Part shown: positions 25,281 through 35,226 of the stretch, piece after piece | Layout: each line of letters begins with the position of its first letter | Position numbering within the stretch: the first letter of the stretch is position 1 | Notes under the pieces: generated by a model | What the model was told of the DNA's origin: nothing | The model's database searches: none | Seen by the model: only the letters and a program-made list of their open reading frames with translations | Origin: CAILZL01 sp035548495 | GTDB taxonomy: Bacteria > Pseudomonadota > Gammaproteobacteria > Steroidobacterales > Steroidobacteraceae | Reading direction: 5' to 3' | NCBI GenBank assembly: GCA_035548495.1 | Contig: DASZSV010000036.1 | Coordinates: 107,627-171,626 of the forward strand | DNA length: 64,000 nucleotides | Made by a program: the position numbers and the translations under genes

Positions 25281-27839
25281 TTATCTCGACAATGCTTTCA
25301 ACTTGTACAACACATCCAGCGCTTCCCGTGGTGTCAGCGTGTCGGGATTGATGGACCGCAATTCAGTGACCGCTGCATGTTCAACAGCTTCAACCGGTTG
25401 CTCCAGCAACAATTCCCGTTGCTGATGTTTGCCATGCGACTGCGTGGCATGTCGTTCCAGTTCACGCAGATACTGTCTTGCTGCAGTGATCACTTTGGGA
25501 GGCACACCTGCAAGCGCGGCAACCTGCAATCCATAACTTTGATTCGCAGGACCTTCCTTGACGGCGTGCAGAAAGATCAATTGATCGCCATGTTCAGTGG
25601 CATCCAGATGTACATTCACGCAGGTATCGATTTCACTTGCGAGTGAGGTTAGTTCAAAGTAATGCGTGGCGAACAAGGTAAAGGCCTTCACTTGTTTGGC
25701 AATATGCGTGGCACAGGCCCAGGCCAGTGACAAACCATCATAGGTGCTGGTACCGCGGCCAATTTCATCCATCAATACGAGAGAGTTTGCAGTCGCATTG
25801 TTAAGAATGTTGGCGGCTTCGGTCATCTCCAGCATGAAAGTGGAGCGACCACCGGCAAGATCATCGGATGCGCCAATGCGCGTGAAGATGCGATCGACAG
25901 GACCGATGCGTGCAGCATTCGCGGGAACAAAGCAGCCCATGCGTGCGAGTAGTACAATCAATGCGGTTTGTCGCATGAAGGTGGACTTGCCGCCCATGTT
26001 GGGACCGGTGATCACCAGCACGCGGCGCTGGTCATTCAGCTTCAGGTCATTGGGTACAAACGGCTGGTCGATAAAAGTCTCGACCACGGCATGACGGCCA
26101 GCTTCAATTTCAATGACAGCATCATCGCACAGCGTTGGCTGCACATAGTTAAGCGTGATGGCACGCTCGGTGAGATTGCACAGCACATCAAGCTGCGCCA
26201 GCGCCATCGCGCTTTGCTGCAATGGCGCAAGCTGTTCAATCAATTTCCCCAGTACTTCATCGTACAGCTCTTTCTCGCGAGCCAGTGCCTTATCACGTGC
26301 ACCCAGCACCTTGTCTTCAAATGACTTCAGCTCGGGTGTGATGTAACGTTCGGCATTACGCACGGTTTGCCGGCGCACATATTCCACCGGCACTTTCGCT
26401 GCATGCGTGTTGCTGATCTCGATAAAGTAACCCTGAACGCGGTTGTAGCCCAGCTTCAATGATGCAATACCGGTGCGTTCACGCTCGCGGTTTTCCATGT
26501 CCAGCAGGTATTGATCACCATGTTCACTGATTTGTCGCAGCTCGTCCAGTTCGGTGTCATATCCCGCTGCAATAACATTGCCTTCGCGCAGTAACGCAGG
26601 TGGCGATTCGACAATGGCATTGCACAGCAATTCATGTGCGTACGGATGAGTGCCCGCCTGCATCGCAAGTGACTGCAATAGCGGCGAGTCTTGATCATTC
26701 AGCAACGACTGTAGTTGCGGCAGCTGGCCCAGTGCATTGCGTAATTGACCGAGATCACGTGGCCTTGCCGATTTCAATGCAACGCGCGCGAGGCCGCGTT
26801 CAATATCACCGGCCTGTCGCAATAACTCTGCAATGGGTTCATGTCTTCGTGAGTTAATCAGCGTATCAATTGCATGCAGGCGCTGTTGAATCACTGCATT
26901 GTTGCGCAATGGACGATGGATCCAGCGTCGCAATTCGCGTCCACCCATCGCAGTCGCCGTGCGATCCAGTACGCCCGCCAATGTGCAATCGGGCCGGTCA
27001 CTTAAGCTGACATCGAGTTCCAGATTGCGTCGTGTCGCCGCGTCCAGCAGTACCGCATCGCTGCGTGCTTCCACTTGCAGTCCACGCAAGTGTGGCAAAG
27101 CTGCTTTTTGCGTGGCGCGCACATAGTGCAACAACGCACCTGCAGCGCGAATCGCCATTGGCAATTGATCGCAACCAAATCCCGCGAGATCGCGAGTACC
27201 AAATTGCTCGCACAATGCACGATGACCCGCATCGAAATCAAAGTGCCATACGGGCCGTTCACGCGCGTGAATGTTCGCTGTGGGTTGTGAGGCATTTTCG
27301 CTGATCAGTAACTCAGTAGGACGCAATCGTTCCAGTTCACTCAGCAGTGCTTCATCACCTTGTGATTGCAATACCTGGAAACGTCCGCTGGAAAGTTCCA
27401 GCCAGGCAAGGCCAAAGCTGTCATTTTCCTTCACCATCGCCGCCAGCAGCGAGCTGCGACGATCTTCAAGCAGTGCTTCATCCGTCAGGGTTCCTGGTGT
27501 GACGATACGAACCACCTGACGTTCAACCGGTCCCTTCGACTTGGATGGATCACCAATCTGTTCGCAGATGGCTACCGACTCGCCTTTGCGTACCAGTCGC
27601 GCGAGGTAGGGTTCCATGCTGTGAAAAGGCACACCTGCCATCGGAATAGGGTTGCCGGCGGATTGACCACGGGCAGTGAGTGTGATGTCGAGCAAGCGTG
27701 CCGCGCGTTTGGCGTCGTCGAAGAATAATTCGTAGAAATCACCCATTCGATAGAACAGCAGCGCGTCTGGATGCTGCGCTTTCAGGCGCAGATACTGCTG
27801 CATGGCTGGTGTGTGCGCGGAAAAATCCAGCGTATCCAT
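25281..27839 (-). CDS. mutS: DNA mismatch repair protein MutS
   Basis: MutS recognises mismatches and starts repair with MutL. The ATG at 27839 gives 852 residues and an N-terminus MDTLDFSAHTPAMQQYLRLK that aligns with E. coli MutS; the frame is open to 27881, but the extra residues are not conserved. The Phe-x-Glu mismatch-binding motif is in GDFYELFFDDA; the ATPase has Walker A GPNMGGKSTFMRQ, SFMLEMTEAANIL (in RSTFMLEMTE), Walker B LVLMDEIGRGTSTYDG and FATHYFEL. The C-terminal region is intact. It is an undamaged housekeeping gene; bamD lies upstream on the same strand. Confidence 0.96.
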   Translation of the reverse strand: MDTLDFSAHTPAMQQYLRLKAQHPDALLFYRMGDFYELFFDDAKRAARLLDITLTARGQSAGNPIPMAGVPFHSMEPYLARLVRKGESVAICEQIGDPSKSKGPVERQVVRIVTPGTLTDEALLEDRRSSLLAAMVKENDSFGLAWLELSSGRFQVLQSQGDEALLSELERLRPTELLISENASQPTANIHARERPVWHFDFDAGHRALCEQFGTRDLAGFGCDQLPMAIRAAGALLHYVRATQKAALPHLRGLQVEARSDAVLLDAATRRNLELDVSLSDRPDCTLAGVLDRTATAMGGRELRRWIHRPLRNNAVIQQRLHAIDTLINSRRHEPIAELLRQAGDIERGLARVALKSARPRDLGQLRNALGQLPQLQSLLNDQDSPLLQSLAMQAGTHPYAHELLCNAIVESPPALLREGNVIAAGYDTELDELRQISEHGDQYLLDMENRERERTGIASLKLGYNRVQGYFIEISNTHAAKVPVEYVRRQTVRNAERYITPELKSFEDKVLGARDKALAREKELYDEVLGKLIEQLAPLQQSAMALAQLDVLCNLTERAITLNYVQPTLCDDAVIEIEAGRHAVVETFIDQPFVPNDLKLNDQRRVLVITGPNMGGKSTFMRQTALIVLLARMGCFVPANAARIGPVDRIFTRIGASDDLAGGRSTFMLEMTEAANILNNATANSLVLMDEIGRGTSTYDGLSLAWACATHIAKQVKAFTLFATHYFELTSLASEIDTCVNVHLDATEHGDQLIFLHAVKEGPANQSYGLQVAALAGVPPKVITAARQYLRELERHATQSHGKHQQRELLLEQPVEAVEHAAVTELRSINPDTLTPREALDVLYKLKALSR

Positions 27840-28019
27840 GAAGAACCCGGAAGCGATGAGTGAAAAACGAATGTTAGACATTATGATGGCAATGCGCCAT
27901 CACCTGTTTTTTGGGAGGCTTGGCTGCGCCCCTTGAATTGACCGTCAATGCCTCACGGTGCGCATGCCGGTCGCGGCGCCGCAACGCGTGACCGGATTGC
28001 CATTGAAAGTACGGGGACG

Positions 28020-28769
28020 TTATTGCGCCGGATAATTCAATGCCAGCACGGCCTGCGTCTTGTCGGCAAGGTCTTTCATCTTCAGTCCCTTGTAGGAATC
28101 ACGTGAAATCTCCAGCGCCTGCTTGATCGCCGGTGCGCCGTCATAATTTTCGATCGCATACTTGGCGCGATCCAGTGCCGCAACATAGGCGCCACGAGTG
28201 AAGTAGTAGTTGGCAACATATACTTCATAAGTGGCCAGCCGGTTGCGCAGGAAAATCATGCGCAGGCGCGCGTCAGCAACGTAGGGACTGTCGGGAAAAC
28301 GTTGCAGCAGTTGCTGGAATGCCTGGAAAGACGAGCGTGAATTGGTGGGTGGGCGTTTTGCCAGACTCACGCGAAACCATCTTTCCAGAAAATTGCGTTG
28401 CGGATCGAAATCCGCAAGGCCTTTTACATAGTAGGCGTAATCCACGCGGGGATGAGTCGGGTTTTCACGAATGAATTGATCGGCGAGATCGATGCAGCTT
28501 TCGCGATTGCCATCCTTGTAATACGCATACATCAAATCCAGCTGGCCCTGGCGGCTGACGTTGCTGAAGGGAAAGCGCGTGACAAGACGTTCATAGCTCT
28601 TGATGGCCAGACCATAGTCGGCACCGTCGAGCCTGCGTTTGGCCTGATCATAAAGTTCATCGGGATTGGTGGGCTGCTTGTTGGAAAACATCGCACAGCC
28701 GCCCTGCATGGCAGCAAGCGCAATCAGAATGCAGATGAACGAAGAACGGAAGCGTCGATGGGTCAGCAT
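28020..28769 (-). CDS. bamD: Outer-membrane assembly lipoprotein BamD
   Basis: BamD is the essential lipoprotein of the BAM complex that inserts outer-membrane proteins. From the ATG at 28769 (249 aa) it has a lipoprotein signal ending in the lipobox MQGGC, then tetratricopeptide-like helices: DELYDQAKRRLDGADYGLAI, AYYKDGNRESCIDLADQFI, and RLRMIFLRNRLATYEVYVANYYFTRG. A longer frame to 28838 would put the signal peptide inside the protein and is rejected. It is divergent from rluD, a common gammaproteobacterial arrangement. Confidence 0.93.
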   Translation of the reverse strand: MLTHRRFRSSFICILIALAAMQGGCAMFSNKQPTNPDELYDQAKRRLDGADYGLAIKSYERLVTRFPFSNVSRQGQLDLMYAYYKDGNRESCIDLADQFIRENPTHPRVDYAYYVKGLADFDPQRNFLERWFRVSLAKRPPTNSRSSFQAFQQLLQRFPDSPYVADARLRMIFLRNRLATYEVYVANYYFTRGAYVAALDRAKYAIENYDGAPAIKQALEISRDSYKGLKMKDLADKTQAVLALNYPAQ

Positions 28770-28925
28770 GGTTGGTTGTTGAAATAAGCCGGAAAATGAA
28801 CGTGGTACGCATTCGCAAACGGCAAGTATACCCGTCAACCGGGAAGATGCGAGTTAAAAGCGCGGAAGGTTAGTGCACAATGGCGCAGCGCGATAAACTG
28901 CGCATTTCCGGATACCAGAAGCCAC

Positions 28926-29894
28926 ATGCCCGCCAAGAAACCCAAGCCTGTTTCTCTTGTGATTCCACCCGATCACGCCGGTCAACGGCTGGATCAGGCG
29001 CTGGCCGCCATGCTGCCGGAATTCTCGCGTACCCGTTTGAAGGGCTGGATTGAGAACGGCAAGGTGCTGGTGGCCGGACAACAAAGCCGCCCCCGCGAAA
29101 TCGTGCTCGGCGGCGAAGCTGTGGTGTTGACGCCGGTAATCGAAGCTGACGAACGTGTACATGCGGAAGATATCGCGCTGGACATTGTGCATGAGGACAA
29201 ACATCTGCTGGTGATCAACAAGCCGGCAGGTCTGGTGGTGCATCCCGGCGCGGGGAATCGTACGGGCACGTTGCAGAACGCCTTGCTGAACTTTGACAAG
29301 AAGCTGTCACTGCTGCCGCGTGGAGGACTGGTGCATCGCATCGACAAGGATACCAGCGGCCTGCTGGTGGTTGCGCGCACACTGGCTGCGCACACGGCGC
29401 TGACGGAAATGATTGAAGCGCATGACATACAACGTCAGTATGAAGCCGTCTGTGTGGGCGTGATGACGGCGGGCGGTACGGTGGATGCGCCCATTGGCCG
29501 TCATCCAGTGGACCGGGTCAAGATGAGTATTCGTTCCAATGGCCGCGAGGCGGTCACTCATTACCGCGTCATCAAGCGTTATCGTGCGCACACGCATGTG
29601 CGCCTGCAACTGGAAACCGGCCGCACACACCAGATTCGTGTGCATCTGGCACATGTTGGTTATCCGCTGGTTGGTGATGCGGTGTATGGCAGGCGTCTGC
29701 TGATTCCGAAAGGCGCCAGCAACAAGGTGGCGACCACACTGCGTGAATTTCATCGGCAGGCATTGCATGCGGCGCAACTGGAGTTCATTCATCCGGTGAC
29801 GAAGAAACCAATGACGTGCAAGGCATCCATGCCACCGGACATGAAGCAATTGCTCAAGGCGCTGGAAACCGATTTCAAGGAACACTCAACGTGA
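28926..29894 (+). CDS. rluD: Ribosomal large subunit pseudouridine synthase D
   Basis: RluD makes the pseudouridines of helix 69 in 23S rRNA. The 322-residue protein has an N-terminal S4-like RNA-binding domain (GQRLDQALAAMLPEFSRTRLK) and the catalytic domain with the Asp in HRIDKDTSGLLVVA, plus ETGRTHQIRVHLAHVGYPLVGD. It overlaps the pgeF start by three bases (GTGA), so the two are translationally coupled. Confidence 0.95.
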   Translation: MPAKKPKPVSLVIPPDHAGQRLDQALAAMLPEFSRTRLKGWIENGKVLVAGQQSRPREIVLGGEAVVLTPVIEADERVHAEDIALDIVHEDKHLLVINKPAGLVVHPGAGNRTGTLQNALLNFDKKLSLLPRGGLVHRIDKDTSGLLVVARTLAAHTALTEMIEAHDIQRQYEAVCVGVMTAGGTVDAPIGRHPVDRVKMSIRSNGREAVTHYRVIKRYRAHTHVRLQLETGRTHQIRVHLAHVGYPLVGDAVYGRRLLIPKGASNKVATTLREFHRQALHAAQLEFIHPVTKKPMTCKASMPPDMKQLLKALETDFKEHST

Positions 29895-30646
29895 TTCGTG
29901 AGCGGGATGGTATTTCCTGGATCGAGCCGCAATGGCCGGTGCCATATCAAGTGCGCGCAGCATCGACGTTGCGAATGGGCGGAACCAGCACAGCACCGTT
30001 TGATAGTTTGAATCTGGCATTACATGTGGGTGATGCACGCGAAGCTGTGTTGCACAATCGCCGGCGTGTCGCCCGCGTGTTGAATCTTCCCGGCGAGCCG
30101 TGCTGGTTGCAGCAGGTGCATGGCATCAATGTTGTAGCAGCCGGATCGCTTGACGAACCACCCGTGGCAGATGCTTCATTTACCACGACGCCGGGTCAGG
30201 TCTGCGCGGTGATGACTGCGGACTGTCTGCCAGTGTTGCTTTGCAACCGTGATGGTACATGTGTTGCGGCGGCACATGCGGGTTGGCGGGGTTTGTCCGC
30301 CGGTGTGCTTGAAGCCACCATTCGTGCCATGAATGTTCAGGCCGCAGCATTGGTTGCATGGCTGGGGCCGGCCATTGGTCGTGATGCATACGAAGTGGGC
30401 GATGAAGTGCGTGATGTTTTTATCGCTCGCAATTCCGCCAATGATCAATGTTTTACTCGCAATAAAAATCATCGTTGGCTGGCAGACATGAATGCCCTGG
30501 CGCGCAATGAATTGAGGCGTCTGGGTGTGGATGCCGTATTCAATGATGCTGCTTGCACAGCAAATGATACGCGGTTCTTTTCATATCGCCGCGATGGACG
30601 CACGGGACGCATGGCGAGCATGATCTGGTTGCAGCCCGGACATTGA
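29891..30646 (+). CDS. pgeF: Purine nucleoside phosphorylase YfiH/LACC1 family
   Basis: A 251-residue protein of the YfiH/PgeF (LACC1, formerly 'polyphenol oxidase') family. The zinc-binding His and Cys are visible: QQVHGINV, MTADCLPVLL and AAHAGWRGLSAG. E. coli PgeF is known to edit peptidoglycan precursors, and relatives act as purine nucleoside phosphorylases. The GTG start (29891) overlaps the rluD stop (GTGA). The upstream-extended frame lies inside rluD and is not used. The rluD-pgeF pair is typical for gammaproteobacteria. Confidence 0.93.
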   Translation: MIRERDGISWIEPQWPVPYQVRAASTLRMGGTSTAPFDSLNLALHVGDAREAVLHNRRRVARVLNLPGEPCWLQQVHGINVVAAGSLDEPPVADASFTTTPGQVCAVMTADCLPVLLCNRDGTCVAAAHAGWRGLSAGVLEATIRAMNVQAAALVAWLGPAIGRDAYEVGDEVRDVFIARNSANDQCFTRNKNHRWLADMNALARNELRRLGVDAVFNDAACTANDTRFFSYRRDGRTGRMASMIWLQPGH

Positions 30647-30781
30647 TACATTGATCACGATTTACCTTTGTGTTCACCTCCGAGTTGAACTTGTGATGAA
30701 CTTGTTTCGTACTTGATGTTCAAATCGGCACACTGACCATCAACTGATGGCGGAATGGCCGATAACCAGGGGTGAGCTGGA

Positions 30782-31762
30782 ATGTTCCAGTACACATCGC
30801 AACATGACATGTACAACATCGTGCGACATTGCGCGTTGCCCGCGTTGTGCGTTCTCGCGGGAATGATGCTGGCTGGTTGTGCCGCGACGTCATCGCAACC
30901 CGCCGTTCCCGAAGTGGCTGCCATCGGTCCTGGTGGCGACGATGCGCAATATGCCATTTCCACTCGCAGTGATCGCATCGGGCGGATTGTCATTCCCGTT
31001 TCCATCAATGGACAGCCGGATTTTCGTTTGATGCTGGACACTGGCGCAACGCATTCAGTGCTGACATCAAAGGCCGCAGCACGATTGGGTATTGATGTTA
31101 CCCAGGCAGACACCTCTGAGGTACAGGGCGTGCTCGGCCGCATGACGGCGCCGGTCGTCAAGGTTGATCAACTGCAAAGCGGCACCCTGAAATTGCAGAA
31201 TCTGCGTGTACCGGTTATCGATGGCAGTGTGGTGTCCGAACTGGATGGCATTCTCGGTGTGGACGGCATGGGCGACAAAACCATCACTGCGGATTTTGTG
31301 CATGATCGCATCCGTATTTCCGATGCCATCGGTCTGGCTCCCAACGCGTTGTTTGCCGTGATCAAGTTTTCGCTGGTGTCGCATCGTCTGGTGGTGGTGG
31401 ACGGCATGGTCGGTCATATCCGCGTCAGTGCAGTGATTGATACCGGCGGCACGCAGACATTGGGCAACATGGCGTTGCTGGACGCATTGACCCGCAAGAA
31501 CAAGGATCAGGCCATGCTGGAGTCGGGCGTCATTGACATTACGAACAGCTCGCAGGATGGCCGGTTGCTGCTGGTGCCCAGCGTGAAACTCGGTCCTGCC
31601 GACATCACCAATGCGGCGGTGCTGTTCAGCGATTTCGGCGTGTTCAAAGTCTGGCATCTGGACAAGCGTCCTGCGTTGTTGATTGGCATGGATGTGCTGG
31701 GTCAACTGGGCGAGTTATCCATCAATTATGGCCGCAACGAGTTGCAGGTGCGCGCACGCTGA
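30782..31762 (+). CDS. Retropepsin-like aspartic protease lipoprotein
   Basis: A 326-residue predicted lipoprotein: a hydrophobic signal (residues ~17-32) ends in lipobox LAGC with Cys33. Two aspartic-protease motifs are present, Asp86-Thr-Gly (LMLDTGATHS) and Asp220-Thr-Gly (AVIDTGGTQT), each followed by a hydrophobic segment (ELDGILGVDGMG; LLIGMDVLGQLG). The two half-domains could form one active site in a single chain, instead of a homodimer of retropepsin halves. The substrate is unknown. An alternative start at ATG 30809 would leave a shorter signal. It stands alone between pgeF and the polysaccharide genes. Confidence 0.82.
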   Translation: MFQYTSQHDMYNIVRHCALPALCVLAGMMLAGCAATSSQPAVPEVAAIGPGGDDAQYAISTRSDRIGRIVIPVSINGQPDFRLMLDTGATHSVLTSKAAARLGIDVTQADTSEVQGVLGRMTAPVVKVDQLQSGTLKLQNLRVPVIDGSVVSELDGILGVDGMGDKTITADFVHDRIRISDAIGLAPNALFAVIKFSLVSHRLVVVDGMVGHIRVSAVIDTGGTQTLGNMALLDALTRKNKDQAMLESGVIDITNSSQDGRLLLVPSVKLGPADITNAAVLFSDFGVFKVWHLDKRPALLIGMDVLGQLGELSINYGRNELQVRAR

Positions 31763-31895
31763 GCGCAATGAGCAGACCACTGTATCCGTGGACATGACCG
31801 GGATGTCCATGACATAAATGCCAAAGCCACGTTACTCTTGACCGTTTCTTTGTGTAAGCTTGCACACTTGCATTTCCTGCAGGTTGCCGCAGCAC

Positions 31896-33836
31896 ATGAA
31901 GATTTTGCATTCCTTTCTCGACTTTCTCGGTTTGTCCTCTGCAGGCAGCAATTTGCTTGCTGGCGAACCGGTGCATCGCAAGGATATCGACGGATTGCGC
32001 GCAGTGGCAGTGCTGCCGGTAGTGGCGTTTCATGCTGGAATTGATTTCATCCGCGGCGGATTTGTCGGCGTGGATGTGTTCTTTGTCATTTCCGGCTATC
32101 TCATCACCAGCCTGTTGATGAAGGACATCATCGCAGGCAAATTTTCCATCACCAAATTTTACGAACGTCGCGTACGCCGGATTTTCCCTGCGCTGGTTGC
32201 CGTGCTGCTGGGCACCTTCGTGTTTGCCTGGTTTTATTCCCTGCCGTCCGAACTGGTGGACTTGTCGAAGAGTGCAATTGCTGCGGTGCTGTCGGTGTCG
32301 AATATCTTTTTCCTGATGCAGGCTGGCTACTTCGACGGCACTGCATTGTCCAAACCGCTGCTGCATACCTGGTCGCTGGCCGTCGAAGAGCAGTTCTACA
32401 TTTTCTGGCCGCTGTTGCTGTGGGGCACTTGCCGCATGACACAGAACAAGCCCAGAGTGATGACATGGACGGTGGCCATCGTGTCATTGGCGCTCAGTGC
32501 CTATGGCGCATTTCATTTCAAGGATGCGAGTTACTATCTGGTGTTCACTCGCGCGTGGGAATTGATGCTGGGCGCATTGGTGGCATTTGATGCGTTGCCA
32601 GTACCGAAGAACGAATCATTGCGTGAAGTATATTCATTTACCGGTCTGACATTGATTATTGCATCGGTGTTCATGATCAACAGCGACATGCCGTTTCCTG
32701 GAGTCACGGCATTGCCGCCAACACTGGGCGCGGCAATGATCATTGCAGTGGGACGTGTGAATGCACGTACGGTAACCGGACGCGTGTTGTCCATGCGGCC
32801 GGTGACATTCATCGGACTCATTTCCTATTCACTGTATTTATGGCACTGGCCCATCGCTGTATTCCAGCGTAACTATGGCATGTTGATGGACACCGGATCG
32901 GATCGCACACGCAAGATCGCCATCATCCTGGTGTCATTTGTTGCGGCGGCCATTTCGTGGCGTTTCATCGAACAGCCTTTCCGCGAAGGCAAGCACCGGC
33001 CGTCGCCACGCAAACTTGCATGGATGGCAGCCGTTGCCAGTGTGGCGGTGCTCGGTATCAGTGCCTGCATGTGGAACGCCGAAGGCTATCCAGCGCGTTA
33101 CTCTCCGCGTGCCATTGAACTGGCATCGTATCTCAACTATCAGGCCGGGCCGATGTTTCGTGATGGCAAATGCTTTCTCAGTGAGCGAGTGGGACCTGCG
33201 GATGTGGATCCCGAATGCATTGCTGAATCCGCAGACAAACCCAACTATCTCATCATGGGTGACAGTCATGCCGCACAATTGTGGTCGGGACTGAGCAGCG
33301 TCGTCACCGGCAAACACTTCATGCAGATGACCGCGGCAGGATGCCTGCCGACGATCACGCCAAAATTCAATGAATCAGCACGATGCCGTGCAGTGTTCAA
33401 CAAGGCCTTCCAGTTGCTGGCTGGGGACACACATGTCAACAAGGCACTCATTGTGGGACGCTGGACCACGGATTCGCTGCCAGGCGTGGCGGCAACACTG
33501 GATTGGGCGCGGCAACATCATGTTGCTGTCATCCTGATGGGGCCTGCGGTGATTTATGATTCACCACTGCCGCGTTTGCTGGTCACGGCATTGAAGCGCG
33601 GTGAACCGGATTATCCGGATCATCACTGGGATGTTTCATTGCGCGGTCTGGATGCACAGATGGCGCAACTGGCGGCACAGAAAGGTGTGCCTTACATTTC
33701 GTTGATCAATACGCTATGTGACAGGAACAGTTGTCTGACACTGGACGATCAGAACAAGCCCATGGTATTCGACCGCGAACATGTCACTGAACGCGGTTCC
33801 ATGCTGGTGGCGCAACGCATTCAGAAATTGCTGTGA
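31896..33836 (+). CDS. Acyltransferase 3 fused to an SGNH domain (O-acetylation)
   Basis: A 646-residue integral-membrane acyltransferase of the OafA/YrhL family. The N-terminal acyltransferase-3 domain begins KDIDGLRAVAVLPVVAFHAG and has about ten membrane helices with EEQFYIFWPLLLW. The C-terminal (about residues 430-640) is a periplasmic SGNH-hydrolase-like domain with GDSHAAQLW. This layout is known to O-acetylate cell-surface polysaccharides. The ATG at 31896 is chosen as the start; the frame is open to a TTG at 31860, but the extra residues are not conserved. It is the first gene of the polysaccharide cluster. Confidence 0.9.
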   Translation: MKILHSFLDFLGLSSAGSNLLAGEPVHRKDIDGLRAVAVLPVVAFHAGIDFIRGGFVGVDVFFVISGYLITSLLMKDIIAGKFSITKFYERRVRRIFPALVAVLLGTFVFAWFYSLPSELVDLSKSAIAAVLSVSNIFFLMQAGYFDGTALSKPLLHTWSLAVEEQFYIFWPLLLWGTCRMTQNKPRVMTWTVAIVSLALSAYGAFHFKDASYYLVFTRAWELMLGALVAFDALPVPKNESLREVYSFTGLTLIIASVFMINSDMPFPGVTALPPTLGAAMIIAVGRVNARTVTGRVLSMRPVTFIGLISYSLYLWHWPIAVFQRNYGMLMDTGSDRTRKIAIILVSFVAAAISWRFIEQPFREGKHRPSPRKLAWMAAVASVAVLGISACMWNAEGYPARYSPRAIELASYLNYQAGPMFRDGKCFLSERVGPADVDPECIAESADKPNYLIMGDSHAAQLWSGLSSVVTGKHFMQMTAAGCLPTITPKFNESARCRAVFNKAFQLLAGDTHVNKALIVGRWTTDSLPGVAATLDWARQHHVAVILMGPAVIYDSPLPRLLVTALKRGEPDYPDHHWDVSLRGLDAQMAQLAAQKGVPYISLINTLCDRNSCLTLDDQNKPMVFDREHVTERGSMLVAQRIQKLL

Positions 33837-33843
33837 TCAGAAC

Positions 33844-35226
33844 TTAACGCCGCAATTTATCCCACACCGAGCGGGGCGGTGCAGCAGTGTGGCGATGCTG
33901 CGGTGAAGCGGGAACTGGTGTTGCAGTTACCGGCTGATGTGCAGTGCGGCGGGCTTGTTCTTCGTGCAATTGCAACGCTCGCGTCAGGCAGAATGAGGCC
34001 AGCGTGACGATTACAAACTCCACAACCAGTACATTGAACCACATTGATTCCGACAAATTGCCGATCATCTGGTGAAACAGGATGACCAGGTAGATGGCGC
34101 CCTGGCCGCGGTCGAGTCTGTATAGTTTCAATGCCTGACGCAGATAAGTGATTACGTATCCAAGCAGAAAAAGTTCACCAATCCAGCCAAGGTCATTCAT
34201 GATATCAAGATAACCATTGTGCGCCTCCGACGGGTAGAACTCGAGTTTGACCAGCGTTTCGAATGAAGCCGATGCCGGATCTGGTCCCACCCAATATCCT
34301 CCATAACCGGTGCCCAGGAACGGATGCAACCTGGAATGTGCTGAGACGATGTCCCATATTGCTGTGCGTCCGGAGAACGTCAGATCCTTCCCGGTAATTG
34401 CCGCGATGGGGCTGAGCAACACATCGGAACCCGGTATGACCTTCAATACGGCAAGAGAGTAAATCAATATTACGGTGACGAAGATACCAACCAGATAGGG
34501 CATGTAACGCTTCAGGCTCCCCGGTGAACGCATCAACATCAGCATCAGCACTGAAGAAAACAATGTAGCCATGATGGATGTCGAACTGCGCGATTTGATC
34601 AGGCATATCAGCGAGATGATCGTGCCGATCATCGGCCACGGTTGCCGCGATTGTTTGGATATCCATGCGTGCAACCAGAACAGCGTACCCAGCGTTGCCA
34701 ATGCACCCAGTGCATTTTTTTGTGTTGTCAGTCCTTTCCATGCGCCAACCAGCTCGGCCATCGGGAGTTGTTCGACTCCAAACTGAGGGGCGGTTAGTGC
34801 GAATATGATTGAGCCGCCAAGCAACAATGTCAGGACCGGACGGATGGACGATTGGAAACTGCGCGTGGTTTTCATCGCTGCAGCAAAGCTGATACACACA
34901 CTGAACACCGCCAGAATACGCATGATACGGCGCATGGTTACTGATGGTTCTGTCGACCAGAAGTAACTCAGCAATGCCAATGCTGTCAGCGCCACCAGAT
35001 AGCGGTTGCCCAAAAATACCTTCTTGCATTCCTTCAGGTGGCGGCCAAGTGCATACAAACCAAATCCCAGCAACAACAGCCACAATGTACGATTGAACCC
35101 GCTGCTTGAAGTAACCAGACCTTCTGCATAATTGAATCCTTCCGGCACCACCAGCGACACGATCATCGCCGACACCGCCAGGGTCAATGGCAACAGCTTT
35201 TCCTTGACTTGATAGCGGGCGTTCAT
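33844..35226 (-). CDS. O-antigen ligase/polymerase family protein (Wzy/WaaL-like)
   Basis: A 460-residue multi-pass membrane protein with about ten to twelve helices and the large loop of the O-antigen ligase family: FSGRTAIWDIVSAHSRLHPFLGTG and the HNGYLDIMNDLGWIG motif. It polymerises or transfers glycan repeat units. The start ATG (35226) overlaps the stop of the wecG-like gene by four bases (ATGA); the frame is open to 35340, but the extra residues are inside the upstream gene. The C-terminal tail is Pro/Ala-rich. It probably polymerises the exopolysaccharide of this locus. Confidence 0.85.
   Translation of the reverse strand: MNARYQVKEKLLPLTLAVSAMIVSLVVPEGFNYAEGLVTSSSGFNRTLWLLLLGFGLYALGRHLKECKKVFLGNRYLVALTALALLSYFWSTEPSVTMRRIMRILAVFSVCISFAAAMKTTRSFQSSIRPVLTLLLGGSIIFALTAPQFGVEQLPMAELVGAWKGLTTQKNALGALATLGTLFWLHAWISKQSRQPWPMIGTIISLICLIKSRSSTSIMATLFSSVLMLMLMRSPGSLKRYMPYLVGIFVTVILIYSLAVLKVIPGSDVLLSPIAAITGKDLTFSGRTAIWDIVSAHSRLHPFLGTGYGGYWVGPDPASASFETLVKLEFYPSEAHNGYLDIMNDLGWIGELFLLGYVITYLRQALKLYRLDRGQGAIYLVILFHQMIGNLSESMWFNVLVVEFVIVTLASFCLTRALQLHEEQARRTAHQPVTATPVPASPQHRHTAAPPRSVWDKLRR

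Noticed and set aside
27882..27919. A hairpin followed by a T-run near the mutS start, read as a terminator
   Set aside because: The stem TGATGG/CCATCA has only about six pairs and the T-run lies on the plus strand, where no upstream gene ends; not supported as a terminator.
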